Assembly: GCA_938004315.1 (NCBI GenBank)
Contig: CALKWG010000045.1
Coordinates: 1 to 6,554, forward strand
Direction of reading: 5' to 3'
Length of the DNA: 6,554 bases
Origin: an uncultured Spirochaetaceae bacterium
Lineage (GTDB): Bacteria; Spirochaetota; Spirochaetia; Treponematales; UBA12059
This document shows, in pieces, positions 1-6,554 of the stretch. Position 1 is the stretch's first letter. Every line of letters starts with the position of its first letter. The notes beneath the pieces were generated by a model. It was not told where the DNA came from. It worked only from the letters and a program-made list of their open reading frames with translations, and did no database searches. The position numbers and the translations under genes are program-made.

Positions 1-2086
1 CCTGGGCGAACTTTTCCATGACCATCTCGCGGACGAACTGCTCGAGCTTGGCCATAGAGGGGCGCTTCAGGGTCCGCGATGCCGCCTCGACGCCGTCGGC
101 CAGCATCACGACCGCGGCCTCGCGGCTCGAGGGCTCGGGGCCCGGATAGCAGAAGTCCTCTGCCTTGGCCGCCTCGCCGTCCTCTTTTTGAGCCTGGGCG
201 TAGAAGTACGCCATGACGGAGCTTCCATGATGCTCCGCAATGATATCCCGCACGGCCTCCGGCAGGCGGAGCGAGTCGGCCCGCTCAAGGCCGAATTTGA
301 CGTGGCTCCTTAAGACGGTGGCCGACAGGCGCGGGTTGATGTCGTCGTGTTTGTTGTAGCCCGACTGGTTCTCTATGAAGTATTCCGGCTGCTCGGTCTT
401 GCCTATGTCGTGGTAGTAGGCGCCGACGCGAGCCAAGAGCGCGTCCGCGCCGATCTCGCGGCAGGCCGACTCGGCTAGATGGGCCACCGTGATCGAATGG
501 CTATAGGTCCCCGGCGCTACCGAAAGGAGGCGCTTTAGGGCCGGCGCGTTCAGGTCGGACAGCTCCTGCAGGCGGAAGAGCGTGGCGGCGTTCAGGGCCT
601 GCTCGAGCACGGGCAGGAAGCCTAAGGCCAAGACCGAGCAGAAGAAACCGTTCAAGGCAGAGAAGGCCGCTAAGACCACGGCGTCGCGTAGCGCGACCCG
701 CGCGAATAGTCCGACGGATAATCCGGCGGCCAGTTGCAGAGCCGCGAGGAGGCTGCCGGCGCGCACGAGGTCGATGCGCTTCTCGGCCTTGCGCACCATG
801 AGCACGCCGCCTATGCCCGAGCTCAAGGCCAGGATGAAGGTAGCGCCGTCCAGCCCTCCGGCGATAAGGAGGCTAAAGGCTAAGGCCATGCTGTAGACCA
901 CCGCGAAGCGCTCGTTGAAGAGTATGGCCGTGAGGATAGCCAAGAGCGCCGTCGGCATGAAGGCGGCCAAGAGCCGCGAGGCGTCGGCGGGCAGCGAGGC
1001 GGCCAAGGCCGAGGCGGCGACGAAATAGGCGGCGGCCAGGGAGATAGCCAGGATGAACGACGCCTTATGGACCGCGCGCGCGAAACCTTCGCGCCGCAAG
1101 AGCAGATAGGTGCCGGCGAAGAGGAAGGCCAGCAGGGCGGCGCTGCCGACGACCGTGGCCATATCGAGGCCGACGCCGGAGCGACGGAGGGCGTAGAGCT
1201 TCTGGACGTCGTTCTGGTCGATGATGAAGCCCTTGCGTATGATGCGCTCCCCGCGCTCGATGCGCCGCATGACGGGCAGGACCGCCGCGGCCGCGTCGGC
1301 TTGGCGACGTTCGCTCAAGGCCGCGTCGAAGTAGGCGTTCTCGCGGATGTATAACTTCGCCAAATCTTGGCTGAGCGCCGAGAGGCCGTTGGCTATGCGC
1401 AGGGCTTGGGCCGCCTCGAGCGCGGCCTTGTCAGCGTTCCGGAGGGTGACGAGCCGCTCCAGCGGCAACTGCTCGTAGGTCAAGGGTCCGCTCGAGAGCC
1501 GCCTGAGCTCGACGATCTCGGGGTTGAAGCGTTCGAGGCCGCCGGCCGGCAAGGCGGCGACGCCGCGGGCTAGGACGGCCTCCAGGATGGTGCCGGCGTG
1601 GGCGAGCGGCGTCGCGGGCACCGGGTAGTCGATAAGGCGGTTAAACAGCCCCCGCTCCGACGCGTCGGGAAACTCGACGGCGAGCCTTCGGAGTATCGTC
1701 TCGCGATTGGCGCCGGAGGCGATGACCTCCGATACCTTCGCCTTGAAGCGCGCGTATTCGGCGATCGCGGCCTTGCTCGCCGCCTCGTCCACCACGATGA
1801 CGGCCGGCACGAGGCGCTTCTCGGCCTCGCGACGGAGCGCGGTAGCGTCTTCGTCGACGTAGTTCAGCTCGGACTCCGCCACGACGTCGCGCTCGGCCAC
1901 GCGGCCGGCCTCGATGCCCCGCAGGTCGGCGCCGCGTCCGAGGCCGCCGAAAATCGCGGCGGAGGCGACGCAGAGGGCGTAGGCCGCCGCCGTCGCGATC
2001 GCCCTAAAACGGGCCTCGGCGCCGTCGGAGGCCAGTACGCGGGCCAAGAATCGCCCGGGCCGGCCCGTCTTAACGTTCGGATTCAT
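1..2086 (-). CDS. pgpH: 7TMR-HD (PgpH/YqfF) family cyclic-di-AMP phosphodiesterase, 3' end cut by window
   Basis: The frame is open from an ATG at 2086 to the left edge, giving 695 residues with no stop. Layout: one N-terminal membrane helix (about 28-48), a large extracytoplasmic region (about 50-303) ending in the typical 'GERIIRKGF' stretch, about seven further hydrophobic helices (about 307-493), then a cytoplasmic HD domain. The metal-ligand set looks intact: His530 (GTYSHS), His559-Asp560 (YYHDIGK), His595 (SHVKF), His619-His620 (EHHGSS) and Asp664 (LADGVEAA), with spacings close to those of Listeria PgpH. Known members hydrolyse cyclic-di-AMP to pApA. Relatives are about 700-850 residues, so probably some tens of residues are missing. 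The ATG lies inside the end of phoH (17-base overlap) with no clear Shine-Dalgarno, which suggests translational coupling. The family call is very secure; the cyclic-di-AMP substrate is inferred from the family. Confidence 0.95.
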   Translation of the reverse strand, partial: MNPNVKTGRPGRFLARVLASDGAEARFRAIATAAAYALCVASAAIFGGLGRGADLRGIEAGRVAERDVVAESELNYVDEDATALRREAEKRLVPAVIVVDEAASKAAIAEYARFKAKVSEVIASGANRETILRRLAVEFPDASERGLFNRLIDYPVPATPLAHAGTILEAVLARGVAALPAGGLERFNPEIVELRRLSSGPLTYEQLPLERLVTLRNADKAALEAAQALRIANGLSALSQDLAKLYIRENAYFDAALSERRQADAAAAVLPVMRRIERGERIIRKGFIIDQNDVQKLYALRRSGVGLDMATVVGSAALLAFLFAGTYLLLRREGFARAVHKASFILAISLAAAYFVAASALAASLPADASRLLAAFMPTALLAILTAILFNERFAVVYSMALAFSLLIAGGLDGATFILALSSGIGGVLMVRKAEKRIDLVRAGSLLAALQLAAGLSVGLFARVALRDAVVLAAFSALNGFFCSVLALGFLPVLEQALNAATLFRLQELSDLNAPALKRLLSVAPGTYSHSITVAHLAESACREIGADALLARVGAYYHDIGKTEQPEYFIENQSGYNKHDDINPRLSATVLRSHVKFGLERADSLRLPEAVRDIIAEHHGSSVMAYFYAQAQKEDGEAAKAEDFCYPGPEPSSREAAVVMLADGVEAASRTLKRPSMAKLEQFVREMVMEKFAQ

Positions 2087-3068
2087 AGGCGTCGATGATC
2101 TGGCGTACCAGCGGGTTACGGACGACGTCCCTGCCGTCCAGGCGGCAGACGAAGATATCGTCGATGTCCTGGAGCACGCCCAGGGCGTGGGCCAGGCCCG
2201 ATTCGGACTTGCGCGGCAGGTCTATCTGGGTCAGGTCGCCGGTGACGATGGCGGCCGAGCCCTCGCCGAGCCTGGTGAGGAACATCTTCATCTGCTCCTT
2301 GGTGGCGTTCTGCGCCTCGTCCAAGATCACCACGGAATGGTTCAAGCTGCGCCCGCGCATATAGGCCAGGGGCGCGATCTCGATGGAGCGGCTCTCCTCT
2401 AGGCGGCGCAGGGTCTCGAAGGGCAGGAGCGACTCCATGGCGTCGTAGAGCGGCCGCAGGTAGGGGCTGATCTTCTGCGCCAGGTCGCCGGGCAGGAAGC
2501 CTAGGCTCTCGCCGGCCTCGACGACCGGACGGGTGAGCACCAGCTTGCGCCGAGACTTGGTAAGGACTTCCCTGAGCGCCCAGGCGACGGCCAGATAGGT
2601 CTTGCCCGTGCCGGCGGGCCCGACGGCGAAGGAAATATCGTGGGTCGAGAAGCCGCGCAGGAGCAGGGCCTGGTTGGCCGTCCGAGGGAAGACCTTGCCG
2701 AAGGCGCCCGGGACCTGGACGGCGTTATCCTTGAATAGGTCGGCGCAGGATCGCCCTTCGTCCTTATCCCTCCCCGCCGCGGCGTCCCCTCGGGGGCTAC
2801 CCTGGGGCGTCAGGCTGGCGTGGATGGCGGTGATGAGCTCCGGCGAAGCCGGGATGCCCTCGTCGACGGTCTCCAGGAGCTGGGTGACCATGGCGCCGAA
2901 GAGCTCGCGCACGCAGGCGTCGGGGCTATCGGGCATAAGCTCGTTGCCCCGCGTGAGCACGCGGCATCCCAGGAGTCGTTCGAATACCCGGAGATTATAG
3001 TCGTTGGCGCCGCAGATCTCCGCGAGCAAGCGCGGATCGTCGAGCGCAATACCGGCAGGTTCCGTCAA
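2070..3068 (-). CDS. phoH: PhoH/YbeZ-family ATPase
   Basis: This 332-residue protein has the usual family length. It shows Walker A GPAGTGKT (150-157), the family stretch RPVVEAGESLGFLPGDL (180-196) followed by SPYLRPLYDAM, Walker B VVILDEAQ (246-253), the sensor-like TGDLTQIDLP (276-285) and a C-terminal DVVRNPLV (314-321). The N-terminal domain contains the typical CGANDYNLRVFERLLG and RGNEL. The start is TTG: a stop (TAG) lies in frame just upstream, no ATG or GTG lies between it and the conserved N-terminus, and GAGG sits 5 bases before the TTG. PhoH proteins are predicted cytoplasmic RNA-linked P-loop ATPases; E. coli YbeZ partners the rRNA-maturation nuclease YbeY. The 7TMR-HD gene follows directly, as in many phoH-yqfF-ybeY clusters. 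A charged, Gly/Ala-rich linker (about 88-107) separates the two domains. All motifs are intact; the cellular role is inferred. Confidence 0.96.
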   Translation of the reverse strand: MTEPAGIALDDPRLLAEICGANDYNLRVFERLLGCRVLTRGNELMPDSPDACVRELFGAMVTQLLETVDEGIPASPELITAIHASLTPQGSPRGDAAAGRDKDEGRSCADLFKDNAVQVPGAFGKVFPRTANQALLLRGFSTHDISFAVGPAGTGKTYLAVAWALREVLTKSRRKLVLTRPVVEAGESLGFLPGDLAQKISPYLRPLYDAMESLLPFETLRRLEESRSIEIAPLAYMRGRSLNHSVVILDEAQNATKEQMKMFLTRLGEGSAAIVTGDLTQIDLPRKSESGLAHALGVLQDIDDIFVCRLDGRDVVRNPLVRQIIDAYESER

Positions 3069-3088
3069 AAGTACCTCGCAGCCTGCAT
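3065..3088 (-). other. 7-codon mini-ORF whose stop overlaps the phoH start
   Basis: An ATG at 3088, one base after the TAG of the preceding mini-ORF and five bases after a GAGG, encodes MQAARYF. It stops at TGA (3067-3065), which overlaps the phoH TTG as TTGA. The geometry suits translational reinitiation into phoH, but seven codons can arise by chance. Confidence 0.25.
3066..3077 (-). promoter_or_regulatory. phoH ribosome binding site and TTG start
   Basis: On the transcribed strand GAGG (3077-3074) is followed by five bases and then TTG (3068-3066). An in-frame TAG at 3092-3090 rules out a longer upstream start, and the conserved PhoH N-terminus begins about ten codons after the TTG. This makes the rare TTG the best-supported start. 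Confidence 0.65.
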
Positions 3089-3089
3089 C

Positions 3090-3128
3090 CTAGCCTCGCC
3101 CCGTGAAAAAATCAAGAAAGCCAATCAT
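3090..3128 (-). other. 12-codon mini-ORF overlapping the lptD stop
   Basis: The lptD stop TAA (3130-3128) overlaps an ATG (TAATG), which opens a frame encoding MIGFLDFFTGRG and ending in TAG at 3092-3090. The codons GGGAG lie just before the stop and could help reinitiation. There is no homology I recognise. It may be chance, a coupling device or a leader peptide; it is listed because it connects to the next mini-ORF and to the phoH start. Confidence 0.25.
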
Positions 3129-6100
3129 TACTCCCAGGTTTCGACCCCGTCCTTGAGGGTGTAGCCGCTCTTGATCTCCGGGACGCCTCGCCACGCGAGG
3201 AGCAAGGTCGCGCTCGTCATGAATTCGTAGCGCCCGTCCTTCAGAACCGGTTGTAGCCCCAGGTCGAGGCTGAGGTCCCAATCGTCTAGCTTATGCACGG
3301 CCTTGAGGCTTAAGGATCTGAGCTTAAAAAGCGCCCGTTCACGCTCCGATCGGTCGAAGAAGTTGAACGAGCGGAGTATGTCGGCGAGCGGATCCACCGG
3401 CTCGAAGACGAGCCCGTCGGGCAAATCGAACAAGCCCGGGTAATAGCGCCACGGCGACGAGTTGCGTGAGCTCGCCTGGAAGCTCAGGTCCAGGAAACGG
3501 TGGACGCTGAAGTTGAAGCTCGCCGTCACGTCCATGCTAGAATCGGTAAAGCGCAAGAAGCTCTGCCGCGCGCTCGCGCCCAGGCCGAGGGACCAGCTGA
3601 GACGGTTCTTCCAACTCGGCGACGGCTTCCACTCCTCACGGACGCTGAACTGCAGCTCCGCCGGCCTGAAAGCCTCCGTGCCGGCCACCCAGCCGGTTCC
3701 GACGACGTACTCGAAGGGAACCGCCTTGCGCCAATTAAGATCGGCGGACCAGCTGCGCCAGCTCAGCCTATTGTTCAGCGACAGCGCCTCCTCGGCCTCT
3801 ACGTCCCATATGAGCTGGCTAGTCACGAGCGGCCACGGCGCGAGCCCTAGACTCAGGCGCGCGTTGAGCGGGGACCAGCGTAGCGGGGCGCCCTCGCTCG
3901 GCTCGGCGTATTTCGTCTGCAGGCCGAAGCTCGCGAAACCGGCGTCCAGCTCCAAGGCCGCGCCATAGCTCGCTAAGGCCGGCGGGATGCTCGCCTCGAA
4001 GCTCAGGCGTTGGTTCAAGCCGTAGGGCCGGGCCGCCAGGTTCAGGCGCAGGGCATGGCTCCTGATGCGATCGCCGTCCCAGGCCGGCGTCTTAGTCGCG
4101 TAGACCGGCCCCTCGGGCTGCATCGATTGGAAACTATAATCATATAAGGCCGCGTCAAGGCTGTAGCGTATGGTCGTAGCCGAAAGGAGCCACGAATCGA
4201 CGAAGGGGCTCAAGGTGAGCTCCGCCGTTCCGCCCAGGCGATCGGCGCGGAACTGCGCGTCCTGCAGCCTCCAGGCCGACTCGAGCGAAGGCTCGTTGGC
4301 GACGGGGCGCTCCTGGACCTGCGTCGTGCCGTTCAGCGCTAGCCGAGCGCCGAGGAGCCCTTCGAACATGCTCGCGTTCGCGGTCACGTTACCCGCGAGG
4401 CGCAGGTTAAAGAGCTCGAAGAGGGGCTTCCAATCCACGTCTTCAGGCGCATTCCAGGCCGAGGATTTAAAGCGCCGATCCCAGCGGCCGCTCGGGCTCA
4501 GTTGCCAACGCAGGCTGAAGGCGTCGGCCTTAGCGGCCGGCTCGGCCGTCGGCGAAAGCGGCCGGGGGAGCGCGAATGCGGCCATGGGATCCGTGGCGGC
4601 CGCGGAACCTGCGGCGGCATCGGCGTCGGTCGCAGGGGGGGCCTCTCGTCGATCCTCGGCGACCGAGGCGCTCGGCGCCCAAGGCGGCGTCAGCTCGAGC
4701 CGCGGGGCCGACGGAGAAGCCGCCCGCGACGAAGAGCCAGTTGCCGCCCCTCGAGCCGAGGCGCTACTATCATAGAGCGTGCCGCCGGCGCTCGCGGCGA
4801 AATCGGCCAAGACCAGGGAGTCGGGATAGAAGAATCGGCGGGAAGGGTCGACCTCATAGAGCCGGTACTCGTCCGATCCGACCGCGGGTACCGGGTTGCG
4901 CTCCTTCGACGCCCAGCTGAGCGAGCTCGACAGGCGGCTAAGGCTCAGGCTGTCGAGGAAGCCGGGGAGCGCGGCGCGCGGCGCGGCCCAACTCGTCTCG
5001 ACGCGGTCGACGAAGCCGCCGCGGAGGCTCGGCGCCTCGGCCTTCAGGTCGGGCTTCATGAAGGCGAACCAGTCCATATCTTCCGAGCGCTTCCTAAAAT
5101 CCTGGTCGAAGAAGGGGTCGCTATAGAGCGGAAGGTTGAAGGACAGCCGCGCCGCCCCGAATTCCGCCCGCCCGGCGAGCTCGGCGCCGAAGCGGAACGG
5201 TAGGACGAGCCCGAGGAAGGCCGACTCGTTCCAGACGCTGCGATAATCCGAGGCTTCATCGAAGGGCGTATAGACGCCGCTGGGGAGCTGGAGAAACAAG
5301 GAGCGGCTTATCCCGAGTCCGAGGTAGCCCGTCAGCTGCGAGAAGACGCCGAGGCTGGCCATCTTCGCCTCTATCCCGCCGTAGTAGCCGAGGTTCGTGT
5401 AGATATCGGCCATCACCTTGACGAAGTCGCCGCCTGCGGGCCGCTCACGCCGCTGGTCGGTCTTCCGTAAGAATACGCCGCGTAGCTCGCGCTCGTAGCC
5501 GGGGCCGCCCGATTCGCTGAGCCTGAAGAGGCTGATCGACTCGCTCTTAGGCGCTTTCTCCCCCAGGAAATAAGTCGTCGTCTGCACGAAGCGCCCGAGC
5601 CTGTCGTCGTAGCCGAAGACCGGATGGAAGACGATCTCCTCGCCCGGGTAGTAGAAGAACGGCAGCCAAAGCACCGGAACCTCGCCTACGTAGAGCGTGG
5701 CGTTCGCCATGGCCCACTCGTTGCCGCCGAGTATCCAAATCGTCGATGCCCTGATGGAATAATTCGGGTGCTCGGCGTCGGAGGAGCTCACCAGGCCGTC
5801 CTTCAGGACGAGGACGCCGCCGCCGCGGCTGGCGATGTCACGGGCGCGGAACGAGACGCGATCCTCGCCTTCCCCCCGCGAGCTCGCGCCGTCGATAAAG
5901 AGGCCGCTTCGGTCGTTCAAATCCAGCTCGAGGAGGCGCCCGCTGAAGAACTCGGCGCCGTCGGGTTTCCGGCGCTCGAACTCGACCTTACCGCGGGCGA
6001 AGAGCAGGCCCGCGTCCGCGTCGAAGCTTACCTCGTCGGCCTTCAGCCGTATCGTCTCGCCGCTTTCGTCGTCGCGGATGACCAGGGACACGCCGCCTTC

Positions 6101-6517
6101 GAGCCGGATCAGGCCGGAACCGCGCTCGCCCGCCTCGTCGCGGCTGGGCTCGTAGCTCGTTCGCTCCGCCGACTCTATAGTGACGATCCGGCGCGGCGAG
6201 ACGGCGCTCGCGTAGGGCTCGACGCGATAGTGGGCGTAGAGCCGCGCCCGCCTAGCCGTCGCGTCGCCCTCCTCCGAGAGACCGAGCGAACGGAGCCAGA
6301 GGCCCAAAGCTTGGTAGTCGGCGACGGCGATGTCGAGCGGGAGGGTGGCGCGAAACAGGTCCGGCCGCTCGGATAGAGCCTCGGCGGCAGGTTGCGGCGC
6401 CGGCTCGCCCGGCGCCGGCTCACCCGGGGCCAGCGCCTGCGCGAACGCGCGAGGCCCCGACGCTACGAGGATAAGTAGGATGAAAAAGGCGAAGGGGCGC
6501 CGCGTCATCCGGCCCAT
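3128..6517 (-). CDS. lptD: LptD/OstA-like outer-membrane LPS-assembly protein
   Basis: This 1129-residue protein begins with a signal peptide (MTRR, a hydrophobic core FAFFILLILVAS, likely cleavage after AFA near residue 26). A Pro/Glu/Ala linker follows (30-45), then a SAP-like helical segment (about 60-100), an OstA/LptA-like periplasmic region (about 135-260) and the hallmark NATLYVGEVPVLWLPFFYYP (272-291). The rest is rich in alternating, aromatic beta-strand-like sequence typical of an outer-membrane barrel. In proteobacteria LptD with LptE inserts LPS into the outer leaflet. Oddities: no cysteine in the whole chain, so the disulfides of E. coli LptD cannot form; a low-complexity Ala/Ser/Pro block at about 573-665; and a polar tail after the last likely strand, ending in Trp-Glu. 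Length exceeds E. coli LptD (784). An alternative ATG three codons downstream (6508) fits the signal peptide equally well. If the host is a spirochaete, the cargo may be another glycolipid. Confidence 0.88.
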   Translation of the reverse strand: MGRMTRRPFAFFILLILVASGPRAFAQALAPGEPAPGEPAPQPAAEALSERPDLFRATLPLDIAVADYQALGLWLRSLGLSEEGDATARRARLYAHYRVEPYASAVSPRRIVTIESAERTSYEPSRDEAGERGSGLIRLEGGVSLVIRDDESGETIRLKADEVSFDADAGLLFARGKVEFERRKPDGAEFFSGRLLELDLNDRSGLFIDGASSRGEGEDRVSFRARDIASRGGGVLVLKDGLVSSSDAEHPNYSIRASTIWILGGNEWAMANATLYVGEVPVLWLPFFYYPGEEIVFHPVFGYDDRLGRFVQTTTYFLGEKAPKSESISLFRLSESGGPGYERELRGVFLRKTDQRRERPAGGDFVKVMADIYTNLGYYGGIEAKMASLGVFSQLTGYLGLGISRSLFLQLPSGVYTPFDEASDYRSVWNESAFLGLVLPFRFGAELAGRAEFGAARLSFNLPLYSDPFFDQDFRKRSEDMDWFAFMKPDLKAEAPSLRGGFVDRVETSWAAPRAALPGFLDSLSLSRLSSSLSWASKERNPVPAVGSDEYRLYEVDPSRRFFYPDSLVLADFAASAGGTLYDSSASARGAATGSSSRAASPSAPRLELTPPWAPSASVAEDRREAPPATDADAAAGSAAATDPMAAFALPRPLSPTAEPAAKADAFSLRWQLSPSGRWDRRFKSSAWNAPEDVDWKPLFELFNLRLAGNVTANASMFEGLLGARLALNGTTQVQERPVANEPSLESAWRLQDAQFRADRLGGTAELTLSPFVDSWLLSATTIRYSLDAALYDYSFQSMQPEGPVYATKTPAWDGDRIRSHALRLNLAARPYGLNQRLSFEASIPPALASYGAALELDAGFASFGLQTKYAEPSEGAPLRWSPLNARLSLGLAPWPLVTSQLIWDVEAEEALSLNNRLSWRSWSADLNWRKAVPFEYVVGTGWVAGTEAFRPAELQFSVREEWKPSPSWKNRLSWSLGLGASARQSFLRFTDSSMDVTASFNFSVHRFLDLSFQASSRNSSPWRYYPGLFDLPDGLVFEPVDPLADILRSFNFFDRSERERALFKLRSLSLKAVHKLDDWDLSLDLGLQPVLKDGRYEFMTSATLLLAWRGVPEIKSGYTLKDGVETWE
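4523..4801 (-). other. Low-complexity Ala/Ser/Pro insert within LptD
   Basis: Residues about 573-665 of the LptD-like protein are dominated by Ala, Ser, Pro and Gly, with scattered Asp/Glu/Arg, and lack the alternating hydrophobic pattern seen on either side. The flanking segments (RFFYPDSLVLADF before, FSLRWQLSPSGRWD after) look like beta strands again. This suggests a long disordered loop or linker between barrel strands, on which side of the membrane cannot be told from sequence. Confidence 0.6.
6396..6425. repeat. 15-bp tandem duplication in the lptD linker
   Basis: Two adjacent 15-base units, ggcgccggctcgccc (6396-6410) and ggcgccggctcaccc (6411-6425), differ at one base. They encode a duplicated Pro-Gly-Glu-Pro-Ala just after the signal peptide. 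This is a small in-frame expansion in a flexible linker and may vary in copy number between strains. Confidence 0.75.
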
Positions 6518-6539
6518 ACTAACCGGGCGGCGCCCTTCG
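6490..6539. repeat. Imperfect inverted repeat bracketing the lptD start codons
   Basis: Plus-strand arm cgaaggggcgccgc (6490-6503) is the reverse complement of gcggcgcccttcg (6527-6539) apart from one extra G, giving about 13 pairs with a single-base bulge. The roughly 23-base loop holds both candidate lptD ATGs (6517-6515 and 6508-6506). In the mRNA this would be a strong GC-rich hairpin over the translation start. No clear Shine-Dalgarno is visible for either ATG. Confidence 0.5.
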
Positions 6540-6554
6540 GTAAAGCGGGATTCG
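6505..6554 (-). other. Possible 3' end of an upstream gene reaching into the lptD start
   Basis: Two frames open at the right edge stop near the lptD start. One ends RIPLYRRAPPG with TAG at 6521-6519, one base before the first ATG. The other ends LPKGAARLVWAG with TGA at 6507-6505, overlapping the second ATG as ATGA. Either could be the tail of an upstream co-transcribed gene; about 15 codons are too few to decide, and no promoter is visible here. The ATGA overlap would favour the downstream lptD start. Confidence 0.25.

Noticed and set aside
582..896. 104-codon plus-strand ORF, Lys/Ala/Arg-rich
   Set aside because: Antisense to the PgpH transmembrane segments; its basic composition is the complement of hydrophobic codons.
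1598..2098. 166-codon plus-strand ORF opposite pgpH
   Set aside because: Shadow of the strongly conserved PgpH extracytoplasmic and N-terminal coding sequence; it also runs into the phoH 3' end.
3098..3118. T-rich run in the lptD-phoH gap as a rho-independent terminator
   Set aside because: On the transcribed strand a run of six T follows no stable GC-rich stem, so it does not meet the terminator pattern.
3090..3281. 63-codon minus-strand ORF crossing the lptD end
   Set aside because: Most of it overlaps lptD in another frame with low-complexity Arg/Pro/Gly content. Only its last 12 codons, from the ATG at 3128, have interesting geometry and are listed separately.
3462..3968. 168-codon plus-strand ORF
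   Set aside because: Opposite the LptD barrel, with no family features.
4502..5203. 233-codon plus-strand ORF, Arg/Gly-rich
   Set aside because: Its biased composition mirrors the Ala/Ser/Pro codons of the LptD insert on the other strand; there is no independent coding sign.
5624..6376. 250-codon plus-strand ORF antisense to lptD
   Set aside because: It lies wholly opposite the well-supported lptD frame, has no recognisable motif, and long antisense frames are expected at this GC content.

Overview
The window is a GC-rich, fully bacterial stretch in which every convincing gene is read from the minus strand. In transcription order (right to left) these are a 1129-residue LptD/OstA-type outer-membrane protein (6517 to 3128), a PhoH/YbeZ-family ATPase (3068 to 2070) and a membrane HD-domain phosphohydrolase of the PgpH/YqfF (7TMR-HD) family (2086 to beyond base 1). 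The third gene is open to the left edge and so has no stop codon in the window; I translated it by hand. There is no tRNA, rRNA, CRISPR array, insertion sequence or other mobile element, and no gene-free stretch over 60 bases.

The organism is a diderm bacterium, because it encodes an LptD with a signal peptide and a long beta-rich domain. PhoH followed by 7TMR-HD is the order known from many bacteria, where ybeY usually comes next, so ybeY probably lies just past the left edge. The LptD C-terminal region (a segment rich in Phe/Asn, then a 'His-x-Leu-x-x-Trp'-like stretch) and the SAP-like segment near its N-terminus recall spirochaete (Treponema-type) OstA proteins. I therefore favour a high-GC spirochaete, as an inference of moderate strength.

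The three genes look like one transcription unit. The phoH and pgpH genes overlap by 17 bases, and lptD and phoH are 59 bases apart with no terminator. The lptD-phoH gap holds a chain of two tiny ORFs that would link the lptD stop to the phoH TTG start. At the right edge an imperfect inverted repeat brackets both candidate lptD start codons, and two reading frames upstream end at or inside the lptD start.

Functionally the unit would join outer-membrane lipid/LPS export (LptD), RNA metabolism or ribosome maturation (PhoH with the expected YbeY) and cyclic-di-AMP turnover (PgpH). I do not see an undescribed system. The unusual points are the cysteine-free, insert-bearing LptD and the junction architecture.
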